Part shown: positions 1 through 9,874 of the stretch, piece after piece | Layout: the number at the start of each line of letters is the position of its first letter | Numbering within the stretch: the first letter of the stretch is position 1 | Assembly: GCA_933228895.1 (NCBI GenBank) | Contig: OW121858.1 | Span: forward strand, 31,085,859 to 31,149,858 | Direction of reading: 5' to 3' | From: Platycnemis pennipes | Taxonomy: Eukaryota > Arthropoda > Insecta > Odonata > Platycnemididae | DNA: 64,000 nucleotides | Notes under the pieces: model-generated | What the model was told of the DNA's origin: nothing | The model's input: the letters and a program-made list of their open reading frames with translations, nothing else | Databases searched by the model: none | Position numbers and translations under genes: made by a program

Positions 1-80
1 GGATGGGAGGAAAATGACGTCAATGTTAGAACAGCAGCTTTTTCGGTGGGCATCACCATTTGCTTATTTTAATTTTTGAT
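1..80. repeat. dispersed repeat J, copy 1
   Basis: A stretch of about 65 bases ending in TTTGCTTATTTTA matches 36,427-36,488 closely; both contain AATGACGTCA followed by CAGCAGCTTTTTCGGTGGGC. Part of a dispersed element cut by the window edge. No coding potential. Confidence 0.5.
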
Positions 81-96
81 TTATGAGTGAATGGTT

Positions 97-175
97 GTGG
101 TTAGAAGATTAATTTTTTCACTAAAATTCATTTTTCGTTTCCATCTAACGATTTCGTGTACAAAATTGCAATTTT
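97..175. repeat. repeat shared in inverted orientation with 17,713-17,785
   Basis: The reverse complement of 17,713-17,785 matches this stretch over roughly 75 bases (both share TTTCGTTTCCATCTAACGAT). Here the second half of the hairpin that is perfect at 17.7 kb has drifted. Confidence 0.5.
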
Positions 176-204
176 GGTTCTGAGTAAACCCCATTGTGAC
201 TTTC

Positions 205-480
205 AGTACAGCCCTACTGACTGGTGCGATGTCTTACGCCATGGCCTCGTGCCGTCCCCGAGGCTTTCGAACATTAAATTGTGGTCAGGACAGCTATACT
301 GGATTCTTTGTTGTCGTAAAATGCTATTATGTACAGCGGGGATGTTTTCATTGGCAGATTATGATATATTCTTAGGGATTTTTTTTATTTTGGTGGTGCA
401 CCGTAGAGAAATTAATTCGGAAAGAAACACACTGTGGATTATCCGAGTTTTCCGATTATCCGTTTACCAGTCATCAGCTC
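205..480 (-). mobile_element. Tigger/pogo-like element, family C, fragment 1
   Basis: Read in reverse, this matches the blocks of family C seen at 3.07-3.72 kb and 9.74-9.87 kb (GTCTTACGCC, GTGCCGTCC, AACATTAAATTGTGG, CAGTATAGCTGTCC equivalents). No transposase is visible. The 128-codon open frame over 156-542 follows repeat sequence and resembles no protein I know, so it is not called a gene. Confidence 0.45.
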
Positions 481-542
481 GGCAAATCGGGAGTATACTG
501 AGTAAGCTAAAAGCACTGACATTGTTCATGACATACATTTAA

Positions 543-580
543 GGGTAGTTTCCTTCATCAATGAAATCAGAATTTATTTA
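543..580. repeat. family B terminal fragment
   Basis: GGGTAGTTTCCTTCATCAA matches the inverted right end of the family B elements at 840-1671 and 20,212-21,038. Only the terminus remains. The following ~260 bases show nothing recognisable. Confidence 0.4.
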
Positions 581-839
581 TTTACGAGTTGTACCCCATT
601 TTTATGAACTTGGCTCCCATTCTTGGGCCAAGTTCACACAATGTGCTCAGTTAAATGAATAAAGTTTTATATTAGTATATATGTAATAGATATCACCGTA
701 ATCACATCATACAGTTCTCAAGAAAAGGCTTAGAATGAGGATTGTCTTTTGTGAAAAAATGGCAGTTCCATTACATAGAGGCGCAATTCGAAATTGATGT
801 CTTTAATTTAAAATAATAGTTTCAAATATTGATTGAATA

Positions 840-1671
840 GGGTAGTTTCCTATTATTTTTTTATTGTCTTGATTGAAAGTTTATAACCTCTGGAGTATGT
901 GTTTTAAGTCGTTCGATTTTTAAATGAAAGTATTTTTCCTCATTAATTAAAAAGGTGAAAAAAATCAATGGCGCGAAAACGCGATGGCCAAACTATTGCA
1001 TGCCGGTTAATCCTACGTGTGATGTCAAACTATTTCCTCTACCTGCCACCAGGTGATGCTGCGGATGCTTACAAGTAGACGCTGCACTCCGTTAAAGCTT
1101 ATTAACTAGTATCGGAGGTGTATTTATTTAGTTAATTTATTATAATTAACTTTTATTTGTTTATTTAATATTATTTATGCAGTTGATTAATTTAAAATCA
1201 GTTAGTATTCCTTTCACAAGTATACTGTGAAGTTCACCCATCGCCGCACGACCTTCACGCCATGCTTCGCGGTAGCAGAAGACACCACTAGCAGGATGTT
1301 CTTGAGCCTATAGTAAAAGGACTAATAATGCAATGTTTAACAGAGAAGACTTTTCCAACTTTGATAGTTTTCACAGGCTATTACTAATAAATATTCATTA
1401 GAGCTGAGGGGCCCTGAAATACAATGGTAAGTTCAGGAGATGAATTTTCCTATATGCCTTGCAACGTAAACTACATATACCTGTTACGTCAGCAAGAAGG
1501 CAGTGCACCCCGCCATTTCAGAGCCTTTGCAAATGGCCTTAAAATTAACATTTAATTCTCTAGTAAACTGGGATTTCTCAATACAAACTTTTTGCGTAAA
1601 ATAAATACATTTATGGCAGGGCAGAAATCGCAACCAATGAAGTCTGTTTTCTTTGGTGAAGGAAACTACCC
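840..1671. mobile_element. family B TIR element, copy 1 (non-autonomous)
   Basis: About 830 bases bounded by GGGTAGTTTCC at the left and its complement GGAAACTACCC at the right. A near-identical copy lies at 20,212-21,038, which fixes both ends. No open frame of note inside, so it looks like a non-autonomous DNA transposon. The target duplication is unclear; the flanks are AT-rich. Confidence 0.65.
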
Positions 1672-1725
1672 GATTATGTATATTCATTCATAAATGGAAC
1701 CTTGAAAATTTATTTTCGTCTTAAT

Positions 1726-1822
1726 TTGTACTGCCACTGCCGATACACTAAATGGATTGGCGATGCATGGATAATCCTCAGCCCGGATAACAAGCACACG
1801 GATAATCGGGAGTTAACTGTAT
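1726..1822 (+). mobile_element. family C (Tigger/pogo-like) terminal fragment
   Basis: GGCGATGCATGGATAATCC followed by GGATAATCGGGAGTTAACTGTA is the terminal block of family C, also seen at 3,181-3,260, 10,420-10,500 and 11,655-11,731. Read inward it begins ACAGT-AACTCCCGATTATCC, the style of pogo/Tigger inverted repeats. Bases 1,823-2,110 show nothing I can name. Confidence 0.45.
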
Positions 1823-2111
1823 ATCATTCCTGATCAGCATTGTGAATTTTCTAATGAGATTAATTCCATCGAAATTAATTCTTACAGGAATCCTCAGAAC
1901 ACTATGTCGATACAGCAACAATACAAAGGGTGCATTCGGTGAGCAGAGACACGGATGTCGATACGTCGGAGGACGGCAGTACGATGGGGCAAGGCGTCCA
2001 GAAAGTGTTTGTGGTGAGTTCTGAAAACAATTTTGAAGTGGCCCGAGTAAAAGCTTGAGTTTTTGCAAAGACTAGGGAACATTTTACCTTAACTTTAACT
2101 ATGATTGAAGG

Positions 2112-3034
2112 TAGGTTCTGTAATTTCTTGTATACGTTGTTATAACCCTTGTTCGTGAAGACCGTCGCCGAACCATCGATGAACTTTGTGACATGTCTGG
2201 AGTGTCATGGAGTTCAATTCAGAGGATTTTATCTGAAGATTTACAAATGAGAAGGGTTGCAGCCAAACTTGTCCCTCGCCTTCTCACTGCCGACCAAAGG
2301 GAGCGTCGACTTCAGGCCTCTCTGGAGCTGCAAGATCAGTTGAAAGAGGACCCAGATTTTTTTGATAAGGTCATAACTGGTGATGAGTCGTGCTGCTATG
2401 GATACGACCCAGAAACAAAGCAGCAATCAAGCCAATGGAAGACAGCTGAGTCTCCCCGGCCAAAAAAAGCACGCCAAGTGAAGTCGAACATCAAGACAAT
2501 GCTCATTTGTTTCTTCGACTGCAGAGGTGTTGTGCACGCGGAATTTGTTCCTCCGCGCCAGACAGTCAACCAGAAATTGTACCTAGAGATTTTGAGGAGG
2601 TTAAGGGAGAACATCCGGAAGAAAAGGGCGGATCTTTGGAGCACAGGTGATTGGTTCTTCCACCACGACAATGCACCTGCCCACACCGTCTGTGAAGCAG
2701 TTTTTGACCAAAAACGGCATGACGCCAATTGTTCACCCCCCCTATTCACCGGACCTTGCCCCCTGTGACTTTTTTCTATTTCCTAGACTCAAAAGGGACA
2801 TGAAAGGGAAACGTTTTGGGACTGTAGAAGAGGTGAAACAAAAATCGCTGGAAGGCCTAAAGAACATTGAAGTAAAAGAATTTAAAAGCTGTTTTGAACA
2901 ATGGAAGAAACGATTAGATAAAGGTGTTGTAGTCAATGGGGATTACTTTGAAGGTGATCAAAATTTGGTGTGAAAATATTCATTAATAAAAAAGTTATTA
3001 CGAAATTCCCGTTATTTTTGGGTCCCCCCTCGTA
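2112..3034 (+). mobile_element. mariner (D34D) element, 5'-truncated
   Basis: Transposase homology starts near 2,139 and the right end reads TTCCCGTTATTTTTGGGTCC then CCCCTCG before a TA dinucleotide, typical of mariner termini. The matching left inverted repeat and the N-terminal DNA-binding third are absent, so the copy is 5'-truncated and could not move by itself. Confidence 0.8.
2139..2973 (+). pseudogene. mariner transposase, truncated and frameshifted
   Basis: A DDE/D transposase that would cut and paste mariner DNA at TA sites in the nucleus. Visible blocks: DRRRTIDELC, VPRLLTADQ, TGDESCCYGYDPETKQ (first catalytic D), HHDNAPAHT (second D) and HPPYSPDLAPCDFFLFP (third D, the D34D spacing of true mariners). 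The frame shifts by one base near 2,690, just after HHDNAPAHT; the tail runs on in the other frame to a stop at 2,973. The usual protein is about 345 residues; roughly the first 90 are missing. Certain as a mariner relative; certainly non-functional as it stands. Confidence 0.85.
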
Positions 3035-3069
3035 CAGGGACAAGTCACGAAATGTGACTTGTCCCTGTA
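3033..3069. repeat. perfect 16-bp hairpin at mariner 3' flank
   Basis: TACAGGGACAAGTCAC (3,033-3,048) and its exact reverse complement (3,054-3,069) flank a 5-base loop GAAAT. The first two bases are the TA that follows the mariner end. Confidence 0.8.
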
Positions 3070-3720
3070 TACAAGCCTCGGGTGGCGGCACGAAGCCCGG
3101 CGTAAGAAATCAGACCAGCTGGACAAGGCCATAGACGATTGGAGGAAATACCAAAAGTTTACTTGCCTTTGAGACATACTGGCGATGCACTAAATAGATT
3201 AGCGATGCACGGATAATCCACAGCTCGGATAATGCGTGTGTGGATTATTGGGATTATGCTGCTTACTACCAGTTCTTTTCATATGCCAATACCAATGCCA
3301 GTTTGTTGTATATGTCACTGGTACACGTTTTTGTTTCATGTTACTCGTTACTCTGTCACCTCGTTTCTGTTACTAGTTCCTGTGACTTGTTCTTGTTACT
3401 CGTTCATGTTCCTGTTACTAGTCCATGTTCCTGTGACTTGTTCTTGTTACTCGTTTCATGTTCCTGTGACTTGTCCCTGTTACTCGTTCATGTTCCTGTT
3501 ACTCGTTCATGTTCCCGTGACTTGTTCTTGTTACTTTCGTTACTGTTAATTGTCATAACAAAAATAACACAATATACCAATGGAAAGATCATTTGCTGTA
3601 CATAATAGCATTTAATGACAAAAAAGAATCCAGTAGAGCTGTCCCCGCCACAATTTAATGTTCGCAATTTAATGTAAGGCTATAATTGGATAATCCACAG
3701 CCTGGAGTTTACTGTATACA
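3070..3720 (+). mobile_element. family C (Tigger/pogo-like) copy 2, with internal expansion
   Basis: Contains the family C blocks GGCACGAAGCCCGGCGTAAG, GGCGATGCAC and GGATAATCC, and ends at 3,715 in GGAGTTTACTGTA. A low-complexity tandem tract at 3,300-3,545 splits it. Non-autonomous: no transposase frame is visible. Confidence 0.5.
3300..3545 (+). repeat. minisatellite (GTTCCTGTTACTCGTTCAT-like)
   Basis: Degenerate tandem copies built from GTTCCTGTGACTTG and TTGTTACTCGTTCAT. The apparent Leu/Val/Cys-rich open frames of about 105-121 codons are translations of this repeat and not genes. Confidence 0.7.
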
Positions 3721-3754
3721 GAATATGTCATAAGTTTAATTTTAATGTGATTAA

Positions 3755-4263
3755 GGAGGTTCCACCATGACTCTATGATTCAAAATCTCGTAAAAGAGCT
3801 GTAAATTATTTAATGAATAAATACCGATCCAGAAAAACACCTATATATGGAAAATCATCTATAGTCTGTGATAACTCATAGTACACAATAATTCTATGAG
3901 TATGCTATTATATAGCGCACTGTAGTTGCATTCTATTTTAAATAAGCTCTTTTGACTAATTTTGACTTCGGAACATGACTGACGTGGTGAGCCACGTTTA
4001 ATTTACAAAGTGAGAATACATGCTCTCTCCCGCTAATACGTATTCTAAAATAGGTTAAATATATTCTTACTTAGTTTTAAACTATTCCCTTGCAAATACA
4101 ACTCTTTGCTTTCAAGTTATTGATATTCATATTTTTGAAAATTGTTCGTCAACAATGACGCTGCTACCATTTGGAAGCATTGGTATTAATTACACCATGT
4201 CCTTGACCAATGAAATATTTAAATTACGTAAAAAATATAAGAAGAACCTTGGTAAGGTATTCC
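3755..4263 (+). mobile_element. family D TTAA-flanked element, copy 1
   Basis: About 509 bases, flanked on both sides by TTAA (3,751-3,754; 4,264-4,267), with imperfect ends GGAGGTTCC / GGTATTCC. A reverse copy at 33,105-33,628 gives the same limits. The TTAA flanks suggest a piggyBac- or Kolobok-type mover; no coding frame. Confidence 0.5.
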
Positions 4264-4267
4264 TTAA

Positions 4268-5900
4268 GGGGGCTGCCTAGCTGAGGCCACTCTCATATGT
4301 AACGGCTTTTCTATTGTAGTTCTACGATTCTCCGCATAGGTGGCGGGATTAAAAAGTGGAAAGGGAAGGCCCTCTCCCCCCCCTTCTCCCCCTCCTCTAG
4401 ATGTAACATGATAGCTTGCCGAGCATCGCTCGCCTCCCTCTAAGTGGTTTGTTATCTCCCCCTCGGTCAACCCAGTGTCTCAACCCGACCTTTTTTTATT
4501 TCTGACCTGATGACGGGGTCTCAAATCTTCCAGTACAGTTTCTGGGCATCGTTTTCACTTTTGATAATGGAAGAATTATTCCTCCCGACTTGCACTTGCA
4601 ATGATGTTTTGTTTAGACCCCCTCCCTCCCCAATTGGCAAGTGAAAGTCCCTATTTATCGGTTCTCGCAGGGCACAAGCCGGAACGCTTGGAATCGGAAG
4701 AAGAGAGGGGAAAGAGGAAGAAGGGAGGGGGGGGGAAGGAAGGTTTGCCTGCGGAAAGGCAAAAAGCGAAATTTAATACTTTTGATTAGCAGTCGTAGCT
4801 GATAAGCGAGAGGCAAGGATGATGGTGAGGGAAATCCTCATCCTAAAGAAGTCTTGTGGGTATTATCCTTCTTCGGACCGGGAACAGTGCTGCTAAATTA
4901 AAATTTTCAGTCTAGAAAAGAAATTTTAGAAATTGTTACAAAAATCTATGGCTGCATATTCCCGAATCGACAAGTTTTTTTTCAACCCCTTGGAGAATAC
5001 ACATTCGCTTTCCTTAGCAGCAGGCGTGGCCGTTATGAATTTTATGCAGCCATTGTCATTCTATCAGATAACCTAAAATCTTGTAGGTACCTATGCCCCC
5101 GTCTGGTTAAATTTATTTGAGCTTGCCACTAACTAACCGCGGTATTACCCGTAAAGCGACAACGGCAAGGTAGAAGCGCGACGATGCCGCAGAGGAAATA
5201 TCGTTCGCCTTTATCGGGAATCAAACCCAGATATCTCTAGATTTTTGCTTGCTCGTCTATATTTTACGCCCATTATGAAATTCATCTTTGTCTAAACTCA
5301 TAAAACTCCGAGTTAGAATATGCACAACAGATGTAGGATGAAAAGTGGAAAATTTGTGGCATAATTTAAAAGAATAGTTCCAACAAAGTATGACAAAAAT
5401 CTTTCATTGGGCTATTGGTTTCAGTGTAGGCCGTCCTATGAAATTCCCCCAAAATAAGCCAAGTCAAAAATACAATATACTCTTCAAACACGGATTATCT
5501 AAAGAATGTTTACATATTTTAGAAATGCAGAGTGAAATTGAACAGCAAATGTCAACAAACAGCTTTAAAAATATCACAGTGCTATGAAAAACAAGGGAAG
5601 CACACGGATTTGCATAATATATTTGTTATATTAGTAACACATGAAAACATGATAAGAGAAAACAATTCGCATGCTATTAAAATTTTGGGACAACTTGATC
5701 CTGCGTTAGTATTTATAAAAGGATAAGGAACATGAATAAACAAAGTCAAGGAAAAATGATGAAAGCACTTCAAATAAGGCTAAAATCCACACTCTCAGAA
5801 GATGATTAGGTTTCAAAGGGAAATGGAATGGTTTTTCAATGAGTGTCAGGGTAAGTATTATTCTCCCACGTCACCATCAAACTCTCGTTCAACAGCTTTT
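4268..5900. other. no gene recognised
   Basis: Contains pyrimidine and purine runs (about 4,365-4,400 and 4,690-4,745) and short open frames without family signatures. Near 5,212-5,232 GGGAATCAAACCCAG resembles a tRNA-type B box on the minus strand, possibly an old SINE, but no A box could be placed. Confidence 0.4.
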
Positions 5901-5904
5901 AAAT

Positions 5905-6835
5905 GTGATGTAGAATTTCTGGCAAAAGGCTGTCCTTGTAAAATTTTTAAAACTTATCCTCCATATATTTTGACCAGAAGTCATAATCTCTGTCAATCGC
6001 AAAACTGCCATACCTAACTGGCTCCAAAAAATAAGGTGGCAGTATTTCTTCTCCGTGATATGGAGTTGACCTTGGATCTAGTAAAAATAATCACTCTTTA
6101 CTTTCAGAGCAGCTTCGCCGTCTATAATCTCACAAGATGCTAATTTCTTTTGAGAGACAGCATGCGTTGGATGCGCATCCATGCATACGTATGGACATTT
6201 CACCACGACTATTCCATCGACATCTGACAGGACGCCATCTGGCGTTGCTGCTATGTAGGAGGTCCTCCTATCGACAAAACGTCCTGATGGGTTAACCTTA
6301 TTGCCCCTGAATCTCTCGTACTCCGCTGTCGCCAATGCCTCACCCGCAATTCCATAGTCGGTGGCTTTATTTCCGCGAAAAGATGGGTAGAGTAAAGACT
6401 GAACAGTCTTCTCCCGAGAGGTTCCTGCTCTTAATTTACAAACTCGAGCAAAGGTAGAGGCGGTGAGCCTTTTTCTCCGCTAAACATGCCATGTTTGACA
6501 GAGGCGTTGAGTTTTGGTAGATGCTTCCAGTTGTCTTGTTTGCTCCTCGCCTAATTTCAGGGAATTTAGGAAATCATATCTCACAGTTAAGTCGATTTCA
6601 AACTCCTTCTCGATATTTTGTGGGCCATGCAGGCCATAATGCTGGGCAGGATGTTCCAATTGTCCTTTACATTCAAGACGTCGCTTTGCTCGCATCTCTG
6701 CCTTTTTTCGCATCTCTGCCTTTTTTCGGAGGCCAGTTTGAATATTTTCGTAAAAAATCCTGGACTCTTGTTTGTGATGCTGCTGTGTATCAATGTATGA
6801 ACATCTGGTCCTGCATTGAAAGCTGAAGCGGCCAC
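5905..6835 (-). pseudogene. YqaJ-type (lambda-exonuclease-like) nuclease, decayed
   Basis: A PD-(D/E)XK nuclease of the YqaJ recombinase family, which processes DNA ends. Reading leftwards: a basic KRQR-rich linker, then LEASTKTQ, RRKRLTASTFARVC, YGIAGEALATAEYE, TSYIAATPDGVL (catalytic-site D), VVVKCPY (where E-x-K is expected) and, past a stop, RIDRDYDFWSK with LLPEILHH. An in-frame TAG at 6,480-6,482 stands just before RRKRLTAS, a second stop follows at 6,078, and an 18-bp tandem duplication near 6,690-6,725 coincides with a frame change. YqaJ domains are often linked to Mutator-like transposases in arthropod elements, and the neighbouring pseudogenes fit that pairing. Confidence 0.7.
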
Positions 6836-7346
6836 TTCACACCTAGTTTGATATGACCCCCGCTTAAACGTGTGCAGCGAAGATCGGCAAGATTTGTAAA
6901 GGGACGATACGATAATTATATTAGCGTAACCAGTCTATTAAATGAATTGAAATGGGAATCATTGTCAGATCGCAGGTTGAAATTTATACTTAATCTCTTA
7001 AACAAATTCCAAGGCAATATTTTCAGTGATGATGTTAAAAATATTTTACGAACCCCAACTTACTATGGCAGACTGGACCATAATCATTAAATTAGAGAAA
7101 TTGATTGCCGAACTGACCGATTCAAAATGGTCTTTTTCCCTCGTACAATTAGAGATACGAATAACGGTAAATATGTCCTATCGTAGAGTAGCAATGAATA
7201 GCGTTGGTAGCTGCATGTTGGTATGAGTACTTAAAGCTAACCCTACTAACAGAATTCCGTTGTTTCAGGCGTGACTTCATGGAATTTGCTTAGCATATTG
7301 AATGAGAAGCAGTAACTTTGTAATTCCACATGTATTTATTGCAAAC

Positions 7347-7379
7347 GACCTAGGTTTTGACGTAGCACGTCATCATCAG
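7347..7379 (-). ncRNA. hammerhead-like motif (minus arm), mutated
   Basis: The mirror of the plus-arm motif, with a shorter and cleaner stem II (GACGT-GCT-ACGTC). The GAAA core reads AAAA here, so even if the motif is real this copy should be inactive. Confidence 0.3.
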
Positions 7380-7389
7380 GTGACAACAC

Positions 7390-7429
7390 CTGATGATGAC
7401 GTGCGACGTGCTACGTCGAAACCTAGGTC
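7390..7429 (+). ncRNA. hammerhead ribozyme-like motif (plus arm)
   Basis: CTGATGA at 7,390-7,396, a possible stem II (GACGT...ACGTC), GAAA at 7,418-7,421, then C-CTAG-G and the cleavage triplet GTC at 7,427-7,429. Order and spacing fit a minimal type I hammerhead such as those of Penelope-like elements. Weak points: one extra U lies between CTGATGA and stem II, and stem I pairs poorly. Confidence 0.35.
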
Positions 7430-7672
7430 GTTTGCAATAAATACATGTGGAATTACAAAGTTACTGCTTCTCATTCAACTACTAACAGAATGTTTTTGCA
7501 TGTTTGCTCTGCAATTTCTATCTTTTTTAAATAGTGTAGTTCTGACTACTATATTAATACTATTCCTTTTTTATGCATGATATGTAGTGTATGTTTGGTG
7601 AGAAATGACCCCCTGCCACACACCCTTGTGGTGGTTTGCAGGGTATTATGTAGATGTAGATAGATGTAGATG

Positions 7673-8131
7673 AAAGCGAAATTTACTCTTTTCCCTCCTA
7701 CATATTTTGCCACACATGAGTTGAAGGATTCTGCTTGATTGTTGGTTACGTCCAGGATAAAGCTGGGAGTTTGGTTGGCCCAGGAGTTTATCTACTGACA
7801 TGATATCGTCCCATACCCCAAAGTTCATCAACAGAGGCACACGGTTCTCCTCATGAGACTTTGGTCCACGACAAAAGTACGCCGCACATTTGCTATGATC
7901 CTCGAAAACAAGCCGGGGGCCATTCATAATGTCTTTCTGTAGCTCCTTGGGGTCAGCAGTTAACGTACTCTTTCTAAATTTTATGGCAGAAGGTACCGCA
8001 TTCCTTAACCGATGTAAGTTGTCTCCAATATTTTTCCTAATAGTTACTGGTGCATGGCATTTCCAGTTATTCGTTTTCCTTACTACATCTCTGATGCGGT
8101 TGCAGTATTTCGAAGCAAATGGTTCGAGCAT
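7673..8131 (-). pseudogene. Mutator-like transposase, C-terminal part
   Basis: An open stretch with KYCNRIRDVVRKT, NIGDNLHRLRNA and PRLVFEDHSKCAAYFC. It resembles the part of YqaJ-associated Mutator-like transposases after the catalytic core, where a basic region precedes a H-x-x-C-x-x-x-x-C-type cluster. The frame runs into LINE K1 at its left edge, so K1 cut the gene. Assignment rests mainly on its place between the DGSW block (about 8.65 kb) and the YqaJ domain. Confidence 0.5.
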
Positions 8132-8559
8132 TCCACCTTTAGAACAGGAAGGTCTACACCGTATGGCAATACAAGTCTTTGCATGATGCTAGTATCTCCA
8201 TCGCCTTAAAAAATTATTGAATTTAGTGGAGCATATAGTTCTTCATAAGTCTTCTTGAAAACTTGACACATACTAGAGTACTTCTTACCTATGAGTGTAT
8301 AGCACTTAAAATTATACATTTTAACACTGTTTTGAAGCCTTCTACTATGTTATCTGCTTCCATTGCCGTATAAGAAGAACTCCAGTTCTTAAAACATGTG
8401 TGAGGCCTTTCATTATTCGTAGGGTCTTTTGAACTTGCTTGCGTACATACTGCAGTACTTATTTCTTACTCCAATAAATGTTACTTTTTTAGTTATAAAT
8501 CCCACAATGTAAGCCTGAAAATGTGTTTGCATTAATAGCGACCGATTTGGCGTCCATGA

Positions 8560-8948
8560 ACAATATACCTACCACTCCTGACAAAGAGTTAGGTATACCT
8601 ATATATAGTTTGTGCGGTATGATCTTTTTCCCATGATCCGTCACACACCACCGTTATCAAAGGTGTACCATCTTAATCCACTTCCCCTGCTTTGATCGCA
8701 AATTCACTTTCATCCATAGCCGCTTTCTTTATCTCCTCCCAAGCAACATCATGTATGGCAGGAGCGATGTCGACTTGCTTATTCGGGAATGTTTGGCTGG
8801 CCATGTGCGGAACGTTCAAAATTGTACTCATTTCCACCATTCGGGCGTAACCTAGCTCTATACAAATCATATTGGAGACCGGTAATTCAGTTGGGTAATT
8901 TTTTATAGCTGAAAATGCTAAAATAATGACTCGATGAATTTTCTTCAT
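8560..8948 (-). pseudogene. Mutator-like transposase, N-terminal/catalytic part
   Basis: LGYARMVEMSTILNVPHMA, then WEEIKKAAMDESEFAIKAGEVD, then past a stop VVCDGSWEK and, in a shifted frame, a KRSYRTNY-like block with SLSGVVGILF at about 8,560-8,640. The order helical region, AxxxE, DGSW-KRSY is that of the Mutator-like transposase domain found with YqaJ in many invertebrate genomes; the D of DGSW is the expected catalytic aspartate. Several frameshifts make it a dead copy. Bases 8,132-8,560 hold further remnants in mixed frames. Confidence 0.65.
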
Positions 8949-9735
8949 GAATCACGTGCTCTTCACTGAAATAAATGATACGTGTGATAAACGTGATAAG
9001 TAACCATGCCGTTTCCAATCCATTTCTCGTGGAGAATCTTTATTTAATACGTGTAGTAATAACATTTCCACATATTCGCGAATTTGCCATAGAAAACTTG
9101 TGAGCCATCATCGAAATATGCTTTCCAATGTCCACGACGGCGAGAAAGAACTCCGCTCGTCGTCGACTCAGCTGGGGAGGTGTTATCTATGAAGAGGTAA
9201 CCTGACACCGCTCTAGAGCCTTCGCGCTCTCTCACAGAGCTGAGTTTCGTAAACAAGAGGGGTGGAACGCCTTAGGGAAGGAGTGGGGGTAGACCGCTAA
9301 GACAGAAATCTTCGGTCGGAACTTCAGCGCACAACGAGTTTAAAAACGCAAAACATGCTCCACAGGGTTTACTATTATGACCTAGCTATAGAAATAGCAT
9401 CAAAAGTTGTTGTTTGAATGTGTAGATGAAGGATCAAGCTTTCTCTAGAGTGGAAGCAAAATCCTCTGTTCCTATTCTAGGCTTCACAAATAGCGACTAA
9501 AAAGGGACAAAAATGGAAAGTTTGGCTATTTTTTATAAACTAACAAATAAACCAATAAGAAATCCATTCCATTTACGCAAAAAAGCAATTCTTTTGCTAC
9601 AATGGGAAAATTTTCCAAAATACCAGCAGCTACGATAAAGTCGTAGTCGCGTTCATCTTAAGCATCTGCAACGGGCTTTTAGAGGCCGCTAGGGAGCACC
9701 CTTAATTAAGTTAGTAAATAGGCTCGTAAGCACAT
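8949..9735. other. no gene recognised
   Basis: A 70-codon minus frame (9,044-9,256; SRRRGHWKAYFDDG) may be an upstream exon or linker of the Mutator-like unit, but it carries no diagnostic motif. Nothing else stands out. Confidence 0.3.
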
Positions 9736-9874
9736 CGTAGAGCCGTCCCAGCCACGATTAAAGGTTTGCAATCTTTGGACGGCACGAAGCCTGGCCTAAG
9801 ACATTGAACCAGTCGGTAGGGCTGTAGCGAAAGTCACGATTGGAGGAGAATAACAAAAGCTTACTTACCTCTGA

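Larger units (their letters stand above)
7256..7478. mobile_element. 223-bp hairpin insertion with 13-bp target duplication
   Basis: CTACTAACAGAAT occurs at 7,243-7,255 and again at 7,479-7,491, and the sister LINE K2 has it once, so this is a clean insertion. The insert is largely an inverted repeat (arms about 7,300-7,380 and 7,390-7,478). A 13-bp duplication suggests retroposition more than cut-and-paste. Each arm carries a hammerhead-like core. Confidence 0.8.
6868..7672 (+). mobile_element. Jockey/CR1-superfamily LINE 3' fragment, copy K1
   Basis: The C-terminal tail of a reverse-transcriptase ORF (QRRSARFVKG, LNELKWESLSDRR, then TDRFK..FFPRTIRD after a frame slip) followed by a 3' UTR ending in GTAGATGTAGATAGATG. 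QRRxARF and LxWxxLxxRR are hallmarks of the C-terminus in Jockey/CR1-type LINEs. It interrupts the Mutator/YqaJ unit and is itself interrupted at 7,256-7,478; copy K2 (23,081-23,583) lacks that insert. Confidence 0.75.

Noticed and set aside
156..542. 128-codon plus-strand frame
   Set aside because: It overlaps family C repeat sequence and has no protein-like pattern shared with other copies.
1921..2026. Possible exon (DTDVDTSEDGSTMGQGVQKV before gtgagt)
   Set aside because: Only a donor-like site supports it; no acceptor, no homologue and no neighbouring exon.
3232..3605. Leu/Val/Cys-rich frames
   Set aside because: Translations of a minisatellite.
5802..6017. 71-codon plus-strand frame
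   Set aside because: Antisense of the YqaJ C-terminal remnant.
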